From the NCBI GenBank assembly GCA_004297465.1, contig SCUB01000010.1:124001-188000 (forward strand): 64,000 bases of DNA. Direction: 5' to 3'. The translations under genes and the position numbers were made by a program. The notes beneath the pieces were generated by a model. The model was not told the DNA's origin. It was given only the letters and a program-made list of their open reading frames with translations, and did no database searches. Position 1 is the first letter of the stretch, and each line of letters starts with the position of its first letter. This DNA comes from Xanthobacteraceae bacterium. Its GTDB lineage: Bacteria > Pseudomonadota > Alphaproteobacteria > Rhizobiales > Xanthobacteraceae. Positions 9,732 through 18,607 of the stretch are shown in pieces.

Positions 9732-9970
9732 GGAGGTCCGGCCCTGAGGCGCCGAAATCCCCCGCACCGGGGGGCCTTGGCGCCAATTCCTTGCGATTTC
9801 AACGGAACTTGACTGGACTTGCCGCCGCCGCCCCGCCCTGTCAAGGCCATACCGAACCCATTGCGCCGGCAGGCCCCAAGCGACTATATTGGCGGCAGTA
9901 TTTCCCGTCATCACCGATGACCGAGGGCTTCGCCTCCGAGAGGCGGGCGAAGCATTAAAGGAGATTTGCC

Positions 9971-10669
9971 GTGAGCAATGCACCGCTGATGCCGAAGGCG
10001 ACCGCCGTGTGGCTCGTCGATAATACCGCGCTATCGTTCGATCAGGTCGCCGAATTCTGCAAGATGCACCCGCTGGAGATCAAGGCCATCGCCGACGGCG
10101 ACGCCGCCCAGGGCATCAAGGGGCTCGACCCGATCGCCACCGGACAACTCTCCCGCGAGGAGATTCAGAAGGCGGAAGCCGATTCGAGCTACCGCCTCAA
10201 GGTGTCCGACCCCAAGACGCGGCTGCCCGAGACCAAGCGCAAGAAAGGCCCGCGCTATACCCCGGTGTCGCGCCGCCACGACCGTCCCAATGCGATCATG
10301 TGGCTGGTGCGCAACCACCCCGAGCTCAAGGACAGCCAGATCATGCGGCTCGTCGGCACCACCAAGTCGACGATCCAGAGCATCCGCGACCGCACCCACT
10401 GGAACGCCTCGACCCTCAGCCCGCTTGACCCGGTCACGCTGGGGCTGTGCTCGCAGATCGACCTCGATTTCGAGGTGCAGCGCGCGGCCAAGGAAAAGCC
10501 GACCGACCAAGGCGTCTATGGCGGCGCCACCCTGCTGCCCGCCGCCGAGACCACGGCTCGGCGCGAGGCGGCCGAGGCCGAGAACGCAGCCAAGCAGGAC
10601 TCCGGCGACCTCAGCGTCGAGGCGGTGTTCGCCAAGCTGAAGAAAATCGGCGGCAAGTCCGAGGAGTAA
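9971..10669 (+). CDS. DUF1013 family protein (TrcR-type cell cycle regulator)
   Basis: The 232-residue product matches the alphaproteobacterial DUF1013 family, annotated in databases as cell cycle transcriptional regulator TrcR. It contains two helix-turn-helix-like stretches: [20 protein letters not shown] near the N-terminus and [28 protein letters not shown] in the middle, with the basic [15 protein letters not shown] between them. The start is GTG at 9971 with an excellent AAAGGAG site seven bases upstream. It is divergent from ispH. The regulator name rests on family memory, while DNA binding is supported by the visible HTH pattern. Confidence 0.88.
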   Translation: MSNAPLMPKATAVWLVDNTALSFDQVAEFCKMHPLEIKAIADGDAAQGIKGLDPIATGQLSREEIQKAEADSSYRLKVSDPKTRLPETKRKKGPRYTPVSRRHDRPNAIMWLVRNHPELKDSQIMRLVGTTKSTIQSIRDRTHWNASTLSPLDPVTLGLCSQIDLDFEVQRAAKEKPTDQGVYGGATLLPAAETTARREAAEAENAAKQDSGDLSVEAVFAKLKKIGGKSEE

Positions 10670-10765
10670 AGGCTGCCGTTGCCTTGCTTGTGTTCGCCGG
10701 ACACAACTTGCCGGCGAACATACCGATCAGGGATTGCAAAGCCTAAATCCAGTCTCCGCCTGCGT

Positions 10766-10860
10766 TTTACCGTGAGCAATATTGCTCTCGGGCACATAAT
10801 TCTTTGAGCAGGTCGATTCAAAATTAACGACATCATTAATTTGTCATCTTTACCGTGAGC
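10766..10860. promoter_or_regulatory. Direct repeat and palindrome upstream of the chemoreceptor
   Basis: TTTACCGTGAGC occurs exactly at 10766-10777 and 10849-10860, 83 bp apart, and a perfect 14-bp palindrome GAGCAATATTGCTC lies at 10774-10787. The arrangement is in the leader of the chemoreceptor gene and may bind a regulator. No known operator is recognised. Confidence 0.45.
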
Positions 10861-10894
10861 CCCGGGGAAAACGCTTACGGGGGGTTACTGCAAT

Positions 10895-12601
10895 ATGACG
10901 TTCATGAGGATGACGATTGGCCGCAAGATCTATGCGCTGGTTACCATCGGCTTTGCTGGCTGCTTTTTTATCTCGGCGCTCGGCGTCTGGCAGTTGCGCA
11001 AGTCGCTCGAACAGCAAAAACAGATCGAACTCAAGCACCTCGTCGAAACCGGCCTCGCGCTGATCCAGCGCGAATACGACGCGGCAAATCGCGGCGAACA
11101 GTCGATGGACCAGGCACGCGCCCGCGCCGTGCAGCACGTCGGCGCCATGCGCTACGACAACAACAACTATTTCGTGATCCAGGGCCTCGACGGCAAGCTC
11201 GTGTTTCATCCGCGTCCCGACATGATCGGCCGCGACATGAACAAGATGAACGATTCCGACGGCCGCAACATGTCCACCATCATGCTGGACGCGGTCAGCA
11301 AGACCGGCGCCGGCACCGTCGAATACAACTTCCCGAAGCCCGGCATGGACACGCCGCAGACGAAAGTGGCCTATATCCACAAGTTCGAGCCATGGGGATG
11401 GATGATCAGCACCGGCGTCTACATGGACGATCTCAAGGCCCAGGTGTACGCCTTCATCCGCGACATGCTGCTGATCGTCGGCGCGCTCACCGTTGTCGGC
11501 GGCGCCGTCTCCATCGCGGTTGCTCGTAACATCAGCCGGCCGATCCGCAGCGTCGCCGACGCGATGCACCGCCTCGCGGGCGGCGACACCACGCCGGAGG
11601 TCGCCTTTACCGATCGCGTCGACGAGGTCGGCGAAGTCGCCCGCGCGGCGCTGTCGTTCAAGCAAAGCCTGCAGCACATCGAAACCATCGAGATGGAAAA
11701 GCAGCAGAGCGAGTCGTACGCCGCCCGCCAGCGGAAGGACGACATGACGAAGATCGCCGACCGCATCCGCTCGTCGGTCGGCGGCGTGGTCGGGGCGATG
11801 CAGAAGCTGTCCCGGTCGGCCAGCGCCGCGACATCCGGGATGTCATCGTCCACATCGCAGACCCGCGAACGCATCGACGCCTCGATGAAGGACCTCAAAG
11901 TCGCCTCGCACGATGTGCAATCGGTCGCCGGCGCCGTGACCGAACTCGCCTCCTCGATCAACGAGATCTCGACGCAGAGCGCGCGCTCCAATCAGGCCGC
12001 GGCGTCGGCGCTGGCCGCCTCGCAAGGCACCTCGGCAACCGTCGAGAAACTGGTCGGCGCCAGCCAGCGCATCGGCGACATTTCCGGCCTGATCAACGAG
12101 ATCGCCTCGCAGACCAACCTCCTGGCGCTCAACGCCACCATCGAGGCGGCGCGCGCCGGCGAGGCGGGGCGCGGCTTTGCCGTGGTCGCCGCCGAGGTCA
12201 AGAATCTCGCCGACCAGACCGCCAAGGCGATCGGCGACATCGACCGCCAGGTCGGTGCGCTGCGCGAGGCTTCGACCAATGTCGCTTCCGCCGTGACGCA
12301 GATCACCACCACGATCGAGGGCATGAGCGAAATCTCTTCCTCGGTCGCCAGCGCCGTCGAGGAGCAGAACGTCACCACCGCCGGCATCAGCGCCAGCGTG
12401 ACGCGCGCCGCGACGGGAACCGAAGGCGCGATCGGAAAGATCTCCGATCTCCCCGGCATGGCGCAGGCCATGGAAGCCTCGTCCGAGTCGCTCGCGGGCC
12501 TGATGCAGGACATCGAGCATCAGGCCTCGCATCTGGAGTCCGAGATCGACCGCCTGCTCGCTGAACTCACCTGTTCGCCGGAACGGACGCGCGCCGCCTG
12601 A
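10895..12601 (+). CDS. Methyl-accepting chemotaxis protein with single Cache sensor
   Basis: The 568-residue receptor begins with one membrane helix (about 10-30). A periplasmic single-Cache domain (about 35-185, with [22 protein letters not shown]) follows, then a second helix (about 187-210), HAMP (about 210-262) and a cytoplasmic signalling domain with the hairpin tip [20 protein letters not shown]. It should sense a small carboxylate-like ligand and drive CheA. C-terminal CheR-docking pentapeptides are absent. The ATG at 10895 lies behind a G-rich run; an ATG at 10907 is possible. No che genes are nearby, so it is an orphan receptor gene. Confidence 0.93.
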   Translation: MTFMRMTIGRKIYALVTIGFAGCFFISALGVWQLRKSLEQQKQIELKHLVETGLALIQREYDAANRGEQSMDQARARAVQHVGAMRYDNNNYFVIQGLDGKLVFHPRPDMIGRDMNKMNDSDGRNMSTIMLDAVSKTGAGTVEYNFPKPGMDTPQTKVAYIHKFEPWGWMISTGVYMDDLKAQVYAFIRDMLLIVGALTVVGGAVSIAVARNISRPIRSVADAMHRLAGGDTTPEVAFTDRVDEVGEVARAALSFKQSLQHIETIEMEKQQSESYAARQRKDDMTKIADRIRSSVGGVVGAMQKLSRSASAATSGMSSSTSQTRERIDASMKDLKVASHDVQSVAGAVTELASSINEISTQSARSNQAAASALAASQGTSATVEKLVGASQRIGDISGLINEIASQTNLLALNATIEAARAGEAGRGFAVVAAEVKNLADQTAKAIGDIDRQVGALREASTNVASAVTQITTTIEGMSEISSSVASAVEEQNVTTAGISASVTRAATGTEGAIGKISDLPGMAQAMEASSESLAGLMQDIEHQASHLESEIDRLLAELTCSPERTRAA

Positions 12602-12629
12602 CCCTTGGCGCGAGATCAACCAACGCGAA

Positions 12630-12657
12630 AAAGGCCGCGGCGGAAGCCGCGGCCTTT
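12630..12657. terminator. Bidirectional intrinsic terminator
   Basis: A perfect 12-bp stem (AAAGGCCGCGGC) with a GGAA loop lies between the convergent chemoreceptor and propionyl-CoA synthetase genes. The outer A/T pairs supply U-rich ends in both directions. Confidence 0.85.
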
Positions 12658-12684
12658 GTTCTTCTGCGACGGCAAGTTGCGCAG

Positions 12685-14595
12685 CTAGAGCCCGTGGCTC
12701 CTGAGCGCGCCGCCGATCTCGTCGAGGATCGCCGGATCGTCGATGGTCGCGGGCATGGTCCAGGCATCGCCGTCGGCGATCTTCTTCATGGTGCCGCGCA
12801 GGATCTTGCCCGAGCGCGTCTTGGGCAGACGAGCCACCGTGATGGCGATCTTGAACGCCGCGACCGGCCCGATCTTGTCGCGCACCAGCGTGATCAGTTC
12901 CTTCTCGATCTCGGCGGGAGAACGGTCGGCGCCGGACTTGAGCACCGCGAAGCCGCACGGCACCTCGCCCTTCATCGCGTCCTTGATGCCGATCACCGCG
13001 CATTCGGCGACGTCGGGATGCGAGGCCAGCACCTCCTCCATGCCCCCGGTGGACAGCCGGTGGCCGGCGACATTGATGATGTCGTCGGTGCGGCCCATGA
13101 TGAACAGGTAGCCGTCGTCGTCCTTGAAGCCGGCGTCGGCGGTCTTGTAGTAGCCGGGGAATTCGCCGAGGTAGCTTTCGACGAAGCGCTCGTCCTGCCG
13201 CCACAGCGTTGGCAGGCAGCCCGGCGGCAGTGGCATCCTGACGACGATCGAGCCCATCTTGTTGGCGGCCACCGGATGGCAGGCCTCATCGACGATCTGC
13301 ACGTCATAGCCGGGCATCGGCACCGTCGGCGAGCCGTGCTTGACCGGCAGGGCGCCGAGACCGAGCGGATTGCCGGCGATGGCCCAGCCGGTCTCGGTCT
13401 GCCACCAGTGATCGATCACCGGCACCTTGAGCGTGTCCTCGGCCCATTTCACCGTGTCGGGATCGGCGCGCTCGCCGGCCAGGAACAGCGCGCGGAACTT
13501 CGACAGGTCGTACTGGCCGAGCAGTTTGGCCTGCGGATCTTCCTTGCGGATGGCGCGGAACGCGGTCGGCGCCGTGAACAGCGTGACGCAGTTGTATTCG
13601 GCGATGACGCGCCAGAACGCGCCGGCGTCGGGCGTGCCGACAGGCTTGCCTTCGTAGAGAATGGTGGTGGCGCCATGCAGCAGCGGGCCGTAGACGATGT
13701 AGCTGTGGCCGACCACCCAGCCGACGTCGGAGGCGGCCCAGAACACCTCGCCCGGCTCGACACCGTAGAGGTTCTTCATCGACCATTTCAGCGCCACCAT
13801 ATGGCCGCCGTTGTCGCGCACCACGCCCTTGGGCCTGCCGGTCGAGCCGGAGGTGTAGAGGATGTAGAGCGGATCGGTCGCGGCGACCGGCACGCAGTCG
13901 GCGCTCTTGCCGGCCGCGCGCGCGGCGGCGACGGCTTGCGCCCAGTCGTGGTCGCGGCCGGCGGTGAGCGCGGCCTCGGCCTGCGGCCGCTGCAGGATCA
14001 GGCATGCCGACGGCTTCGACGACGACAGCCGGATCGCCTCGTCGAGCAGCGGCTTGTAGGCAACGACCCGGCCTGGCTCGATGCCGCAGCTCGCCGACAG
14101 GATGACCTTGGGCTCGGCGTCGTCGATGCGCGTCGCCAGCTCCTTGGCGGCGAAGCCGCCGAACACCACCGAGTGCACGGCGCCGAGCCGCGCGCAGGCC
14201 AGCATGGCGAACACCGCCTCGGGCACCAGCGGCATGTAGATGACGACACGGTCGCCCTTGCCGACGCCGAAATCCCTCAGCACCGCGGCGAGCGTCTTCA
14301 CCTCCTCCAGCATCTGGGCATAGCTGAAAGTGGCCTTGGCCTTGGTGACCGGCGAGTCATAGATCAGCGCAGCCTGCGCGCCGCGCCCCGACGCCACGTG
14401 GCGGTCGAGCGTGTTGTGGCAGGTGTTGCAGCTCGCGCCCACGAACCAGTGGCCATAGACCCCGGCCTTGGGATCGAACACGGTTTTGGCCGGCTCGTAC
14501 CAGTCGATCTCCCTGGCGGCTTCGGCCCAGAATGCCTGCGGATCGCGCTGCCAGGCCGCATAGGCGTTGTGATAGCGGCTGTTCTGCCCGGTCAT
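12685..14595 (-). CDS. prpE: Propionyl-CoA synthetase (AMP-forming), acs/prpE family
   Basis: The 636-residue acyl-CoA synthetase activates propionate (or acetate) through an acyl-adenylate. Visible landmarks are the DIDWYEPAKTVFD-type N-terminus, TCHNTLDRHV, the P-loop YTSGSTGRPKGVVRD, the VIDHWWQTETGW adenylation motif, and the C-terminal GKILRG lysine that is the usual acetylation target. The start MTGQNSRYH at 14595 has GGAGG about nine bases upstream. The substrate call (propionate over acetate) comes from the N-terminal region and length and is moderately sure. It is convergent with the chemoreceptor gene. Confidence 0.88.
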   Translation of the reverse strand: MTGQNSRYHNAYAAWQRDPQAFWAEAAREIDWYEPAKTVFDPKAGVYGHWFVGASCNTCHNTLDRHVASGRGAQAALIYDSPVTKAKATFSYAQMLEEVKTLAAVLRDFGVGKGDRVVIYMPLVPEAVFAMLACARLGAVHSVVFGGFAAKELATRIDDAEPKVILSASCGIEPGRVVAYKPLLDEAIRLSSSKPSACLILQRPQAEAALTAGRDHDWAQAVAAARAAGKSADCVPVAATDPLYILYTSGSTGRPKGVVRDNGGHMVALKWSMKNLYGVEPGEVFWAASDVGWVVGHSYIVYGPLLHGATTILYEGKPVGTPDAGAFWRVIAEYNCVTLFTAPTAFRAIRKEDPQAKLLGQYDLSKFRALFLAGERADPDTVKWAEDTLKVPVIDHWWQTETGWAIAGNPLGLGALPVKHGSPTVPMPGYDVQIVDEACHPVAANKMGSIVVRMPLPPGCLPTLWRQDERFVESYLGEFPGYYKTADAGFKDDDGYLFIMGRTDDIINVAGHRLSTGGMEEVLASHPDVAECAVIGIKDAMKGEVPCGFAVLKSGADRSPAEIEKELITLVRDKIGPVAAFKIAITVARLPKTRSGKILRGTMKKIADGDAWTMPATIDDPAILDEIGGALRSHGL

Positions 14596-14704
14596 GTCGC
14601 ATGTCCTCCCCGAATGGCGCGCCATTGTGGTCGGAAAGCCGGGTATTTCAAGCCACAAGGCCTCGGCCTTTCGGCTAAGCGGAAACCGCGGGATCGAAGA
14701 GCTT

Positions 14705-15937
14705 TCAGCGTTCCGGCCGCAGCCGGCGCAGCAACACCAGCGGCAGGTCCGCCAGCGCCGGCAGCGGATCATCGGCGGCGAACGTCGCAAAGCCCAGCGG
14801 CCGCCGGAACGCGCTCAGGTAATCGCGCACGGACAAGTCGCCGGCCAGCATGGCGCGCAGCACAACCGGCAGATCGCGCGACACGTACATCCAGGCCACC
14901 CCGGCCGGCGCGCGGCGGCGCGGCACCGCCCGGCCGCCGGCGACGTTCCACATCGTCAGCGGGAAATCCACCCCGGCGACCTGGCCGAGCGCGTTCCAGG
15001 TCCAGACCCGCGGATTGACGTCGAGCAGCTTGTAGGCGCCGTCGCGGTCGTCGCGCTTGAACTCCATCTCCACCATGCCGCTGTAGCCGATCGCCCTGAT
15101 GAACCGCTCCGCCAGCGCCTCAAGCGTCGCGTCCTCCACCGTCTCGACATAGCAGCCGGTGCCGAAATCGGACGGATACTGGCGGGCGCGCCGCGCCACC
15201 ATCGAGAGCACCGGCTCGCCGTCCTTGCACACCGCGGCATAGGAAAACTGCGACGCGCCGCCGCCGGGGATCAGTTCCTGCACGATCAGCCCGCCGCTGC
15301 CCGCGAGCGTCAGAGCCTCGTCGAAGCGGCGGCGCAAGCCTGCCTCGTCGTCCACCTGCCACGCCTTCGAGCTGGTCAGCGCGTTGCGCCCCTGCTTGAC
15401 CGCCGGCTTGAGGATGATCGGGAACCGGCATCCCAGCGCGGCCAGTTGATCGGCGTGCGTCACTTCGTAGGTACGCGGAAAATCGATGCCGATCTCGGCG
15501 GCCTTCTGGTAGGTCAGGTTCTTGTCGGCGGCCCAGCGCGTGATGTCCCATGACGGCGTGCACAACCGGAACACCGCGGCGAGTTCCGCGTGATGCTGCG
15601 CCACCAGCCGGACCTCGGCGTCGCCGCAGGGAATGAGCAGCCAGCCGTCGAGGCCGCGGCGTCTGGCAAGATCGATGAGCCAGCCGGTCGCCCCGGCATG
15701 ATCGGCGCCGGGCCAGCGCAGATGACGGGCATAGCGCGACCAGGCGGCCAGCGGATTGCCGCTGCTGAGAAACAGCACCGCGATACCCTGCCGGCCGAGG
15801 CTGCGCGCAACGCCAAGCGCCCCGCAGTCGCCGCCGAGCACAATGGCGCCGGTGGCAGTCGCGGACGGATTGGAATGAGCGGACGTTCCCGGATTCGATC
15901 TGACGTGCACGGCAGGTATCGACCAATTTTCAAACAC
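14705..15937 (-). CDS. ATP-grasp superfamily protein
   Basis: This 410-residue protein starts with a nucleotide-fold segment (AIVLGGDCGALGVARSLGRQG), then has an ATP-grasp core. Key segments are FPIILKPAVKQGRNALTSS (the ATP lysine), VQELIPGGGASQFSY, and MEFKRDDRDGAYKLLDVNPRVW with the metal-binding Glu/Asn. It resembles predicted carboxylate-amine ligases encoded near polysaccharide deacetylases. A real substrate cannot be assigned. The start is GTG at 15937 with AAGGG about eight bases upstream. It is divergent from a polysaccharide deacetylase gene, suggesting a shared role in envelope carbohydrate or peptide modification. Confidence 0.82.
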   Translation of the reverse strand: MFENWSIPAVHVRSNPGTSAHSNPSATATGAIVLGGDCGALGVARSLGRQGIAVLFLSSGNPLAAWSRYARHLRWPGADHAGATGWLIDLARRRGLDGWLLIPCGDAEVRLVAQHHAELAAVFRLCTPSWDITRWAADKNLTYQKAAEIGIDFPRTYEVTHADQLAALGCRFPIILKPAVKQGRNALTSSKAWQVDDEAGLRRRFDEALTLAGSGGLIVQELIPGGGASQFSYAAVCKDGEPVLSMVARRARQYPSDFGTGCYVETVEDATLEALAERFIRAIGYSGMVEMEFKRDDRDGAYKLLDVNPRVWTWNALGQVAGVDFPLTMWNVAGGRAVPRRRAPAGVAWMYVSRDLPVVLRAMLAGDLSVRDYLSAFRRPLGFATFAADDPLPALADLPLVLLRRLRPER

Positions 15938-16126
15938 GCCCGGCCCTTAAGGCGCGGGACATCCTTAAACCAAGCATCTTTTGCTTTAAGAAACCATCAA
16001 GGAGCCCCCGACCGGCGGCGCGCGACTCTTAACCTTCTGTTACCGGCGCAAGGCCACTATGCCGACAGCAAAGTCCCGCGCCCGGCCGATGGCGGGATGG
16101 GCGCGTCCGGAGCATCATCCATCCTC

Positions 16127-17152
16127 ATGAATCCTGCAATCAGGCATGCCATCGTGCGCGGCGGACTGGAGGCGACAGCGCTGTTTCACAGCCTGGGCGC
16201 CAGCGTCGGCGGACGCGGCATCATCTTCACCCTGCATCAGGTGGGGCCGGCGGCGGATCAGGCCTTTCACCCCAATGCGCTGCTGTCGGTGACGCCGCAG
16301 TTCCTCGACCAGGCCATCCGCGAGGTCACGCGCGCCGGTTATGAACCGGTTCGCCTTGAGGACATTCCGCAGCGCCTTGCCGGCGGCAACGACTGCCGCC
16401 GCTTCGCCGCCTTCACGCTCGACGACGGCTACCGCAACAACGCCGAGCACGCCGCGCCGGTGTTCCGGCGCCATGGCGTGCCCTACACCATCTTCATCGC
16501 CAAGGGCCTAACCGCGCGCACCCGGACCATCTGGTGGGAAACGGCGGAAGCGCTGACCCGCGCGGCGGATTCGTTTGCATTCGATTTTGGCAACGGCCGC
16601 GAGACGGTCGCCTGCGCAACAGTGGGGAGCAAGCTTGCCGCCTACCGCCGCCTCGCCGCCTTCGCCGGCACGTTCGACGAGGACGAGGCCGTGGCGCGCA
16701 TCGATGAGGCGGCACGCGCGCATGGGCTCGATCCCCGCGCGCTCGTCGCGGAGCGGATCATGGCGGCGGACGAACTTGCCGCTCTGGCGTGCGATCCCCT
16801 GTGCAGCCTCGGCGCCCACACCGTCACCCATTGCAACCTGGCGCGGGTTTCGCCCGAGCGCTTGCGGCGTGAAATCGCGGACTCGGTGGAAGCGGTCGCG
16901 GGCTGGAGCGGCACCCGGCCGCGGAGCTTCGCCTATCCTTACGGCTGGAAAGGCGCGGCCGGTCCGCGCGAGGCGCAGGCCGCGGCGGACGCGGGCATCT
17001 CGGTCGCGGTGACCACCCAGCCGGGGGTAATCGATGCGGACCACCTCGACCGCCTCACCGCGCTGCCGCGCGTCTCGCTCAACGGACTCTATCAAAAACC
17101 GCGCTATGTGCGCGCGTTGATGTCCGGCCTGCCGTTCCGCTTCGTGGCCTGA
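16127..17152 (+). CDS. Polysaccharide deacetylase (NodB/CE4 fold)
   Basis: The product is about 341 residues. Motif 1 reads AFTLDDGYRNN (metal-binding Asp pair) and motif 2 reads SLGAHTVTHCNLAR (His-x3-His). FAYPYG corresponds to the Arg/Pro substrate motif. It should remove N- or O-acetyl groups from a surface or cell-wall glycan. No convincing signal peptide is seen, as for cytosolic NodB-like enzymes working on lipid-linked sugars. The ATG at 16127 begins a typical N-terminus; an in-frame ATG at 16097 would add ten residues, and neither has a strong ribosome site. Confidence 0.87.
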   Translation: MNPAIRHAIVRGGLEATALFHSLGASVGGRGIIFTLHQVGPAADQAFHPNALLSVTPQFLDQAIREVTRAGYEPVRLEDIPQRLAGGNDCRRFAAFTLDDGYRNNAEHAAPVFRRHGVPYTIFIAKGLTARTRTIWWETAEALTRAADSFAFDFGNGRETVACATVGSKLAAYRRLAAFAGTFDEDEAVARIDEAARAHGLDPRALVAERIMAADELAALACDPLCSLGAHTVTHCNLARVSPERLRREIADSVEAVAGWSGTRPRSFAYPYGWKGAAGPREAQAAADAGISVAVTTQPGVIDADHLDRLTALPRVSLNGLYQKPRYVRALMSGLPFRFVA

Positions 17153-17160
17153 AAAAAATC

Positions 17161-17199
17161 AGGCAGGCCCCGCGTGCGACACGGGACCTGCCTTTGACG
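17161..17199 (+). terminator. Intrinsic terminator after the deacetylase gene
   Basis: AGGCAGG at 17161-17167 pairs with CCTGCCT at 17187-17193. An inner imperfect stem (CCCGCGT/ACACGGG) extends it, and T-rich sequence follows. Confidence 0.7.
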
Positions 17200-17250
17200 T
17201 CTTGCTCTTCACATACGGATTGAGTTGCACACCCTCGCGATGCGAGGCGA

Positions 17251-17562
17251 TCAACCTGATTTGGTCGGCGCCTGACCGAGCTTTGGCTCCTTCTCATCAT
17301 CCTTCTTTTCATCAGACTTGGGCTCATCGGAGCTGGGCACGATGGACTGAGCCTCCTTCACCTCGTCGAGCCGCGACGGCTCGCCGCCGGCCATGCCTTC
17401 CTCGGCCGCCACCGACAGCTGGCGGGCATCATACTCCCATCGCCGCAACGCTTCGCGCTTTTCCTCTTCGCTAAGATTGGCATCGCGCGCCACGTCGATC
17501 GGAGCATCGAAGTTCTCGACCGGATTCTTCACCGCTTCGCTGCGTTTTGCCTTGCGCTTCAT
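17251..17562 (-). CDS. Small highly charged hypothetical protein
   Basis: The 103-residue product has a basic first ten residues (MKRKAKRSEA), a central helix (LSEEEKREALRRWEYDARQLSVAAEEG), and a Lys/Glu/Asp-rich tail likely to be disordered. I do not recognise a named family, though similar charged proteins are frequent in Bradyrhizobium relatives. AAAGGGGAAA precedes the ATG at 17562. It lies directly upstream and divergent from the stress-controlled trehalose operon, but no EcfG-type promoter was seen on its strand. Confidence 0.72.
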   Translation of the reverse strand: MKRKAKRSEAVKNPVENFDAPIDVARDANLSEEEKREALRRWEYDARQLSVAAEEGMAGGEPSRLDEVKEAQSIVPSSDEPKSDEKKDDEKEPKLGQAPTKSG

Positions 17563-17863
17563 GGGTTTCCCCTTTTGTCACTGCATCTTAGGTAACGCGA
17601 TGACAGGAGCGGAAGTTCCAGAAGTTCCCACAAGCTCGCACGCGACCGCGCCATGGTTCCCCGATTTTGCAACCTTGCCATCCGGCATTGCAAAGAGACC
17701 CGCTGAAAAGTCGCGTTTTTTCGATTGTGTGCAAGACGCGCCGCGTCCAGATGCGGCATCGCGGCAGGAACAAGCTGCGTCTTCGCACGTTATAAATTGC
17801 TTCTTTGCTCGTTATAGTTTGCATTATAATATGCGCTGTATCGGGGCTAGGAATTCATGCTCA
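17563..17863. promoter_or_regulatory. Intergenic region carrying an EcfG-type promoter for otsB
   Basis: GGAAC at 17767-17771 and CGTT at 17788-17791 are separated by 16 bases, an exact match to the alphaproteobacterial general-stress (EcfG) promoter consensus, 72 bases before the otsB start. An AT-rich stretch follows (17791-17830). No gene is seen in the rest of the region. Confidence 0.85.
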
Positions 17864-18607
17864 ATGAATATCCCTGCGATCAACATTAGAAAGCATGCAA
17901 TCCTTCTCGATGTTGATGGAACGCTGCTCGATCTCAGCGCCACGCCTTCGTCGGTGCATGTTCCCGCCGAACTTCTGGAAACGTTGGGATGGCTGGTCAG
18001 CCGGCCGGACTCGGCGATCGCCTTTGTCAGTGGCCGGCCGGTGGCCGAGCTCGACCGGTTGTTCTTCCCGCTGATCCTCGCCGCGGTCGGCGGCCATGGC
18101 GCCGAGATTCGCATTCCCGGCGTCGTCACCATGAACTACTCGACCGACCCGCTGCATCCCGCGATGCGCCGCGCGCTGTGCGATCTCGCGCAGGTGGCGT
18201 TCGGCGTCCTGGTCGAGGACAAGGGCTACTCGGTCGCGGTCCACTACCGCCTGGCGCCGGAGCGGCGCCCCGAACTGCTCGAACGCATTGCGATGATCTG
18301 CGCCGACTTCAAGGAAACCGCCATCGAGCTCTTGCCTGGCAAGGCCGTGTTCGAGATCAAGCGACCGGCCTACAACAAGGGCACCGGGGTGCGCGAACTG
18401 ATGGTGTACGCGCCGTTCCATGGCCGCAGGCCGATCTTTGTCGGCGACGACGTGACGGATGAAGCAGCCTTTGCCGTCATGCCGGAATTCGACGGTATCT
18501 CGCTGTCCGTCGGCCGCACCCTGCCTGGCCAGGCGGGGGCCTTCCCCTCCCCCGCCGCCATGCGCCAATGGCTGCGCAGCCTGATGTCCACGGCGGAGCC
18601 GACCTGA
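17864..18607 (+). CDS. otsB: Trehalose-6-phosphate phosphatase
   Basis: The 247-residue HAD-superfamily enzyme converts trehalose-6-phosphate to trehalose. The motifs are LLDVDGTLLDLSATP (nucleophile Asp), AFVSGRPVAEL, the KGTGVRELM lysine and FVGDDVTDEAAF. The ATG at 17864 starts the conserved protein; AGGAA is about 11 bases away and no better site is visible. Its TGA overlaps the ATG of the following GH15 gene (TGATG), so the genes are translationally coupled. Transcription is probably from the EcfG promoter at 17767-17791, making trehalose synthesis stress-induced. Confidence 0.94.
   Translation: MNIPAINIRKHAILLDVDGTLLDLSATPSSVHVPAELLETLGWLVSRPDSAIAFVSGRPVAELDRLFFPLILAAVGGHGAEIRIPGVVTMNYSTDPLHPAMRRALCDLAQVAFGVLVEDKGYSVAVHYRLAPERRPELLERIAMICADFKETAIELLPGKAVFEIKRPAYNKGTGVRELMVYAPFHGRRPIFVGDDVTDEAAFAVMPEFDGISLSVGRTLPGQAGAFPSPAAMRQWLRSLMSTAEPT

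Noticed and set aside
10824-10839. TTAA-N8-TTAA upstream of the chemoreceptor as a CtrA site
   Set aside because: CtrA sites have a 7-base spacer and a TTAAC end. The spacing here is wrong.
12694-15018. 774-codon plus-strand frame opposite prpE and the ATP-grasp gene
   Set aside because: No domain or start support. It covers two well-supported minus-strand genes.
15963-15990. Imperfect inverted repeat around CTTAAA...TTTAAG upstream of the deacetylase gene
   Set aside because: Arms pair poorly and no T-run or known operator is recognised. Probably a chance AT-rich patch in the promoter.
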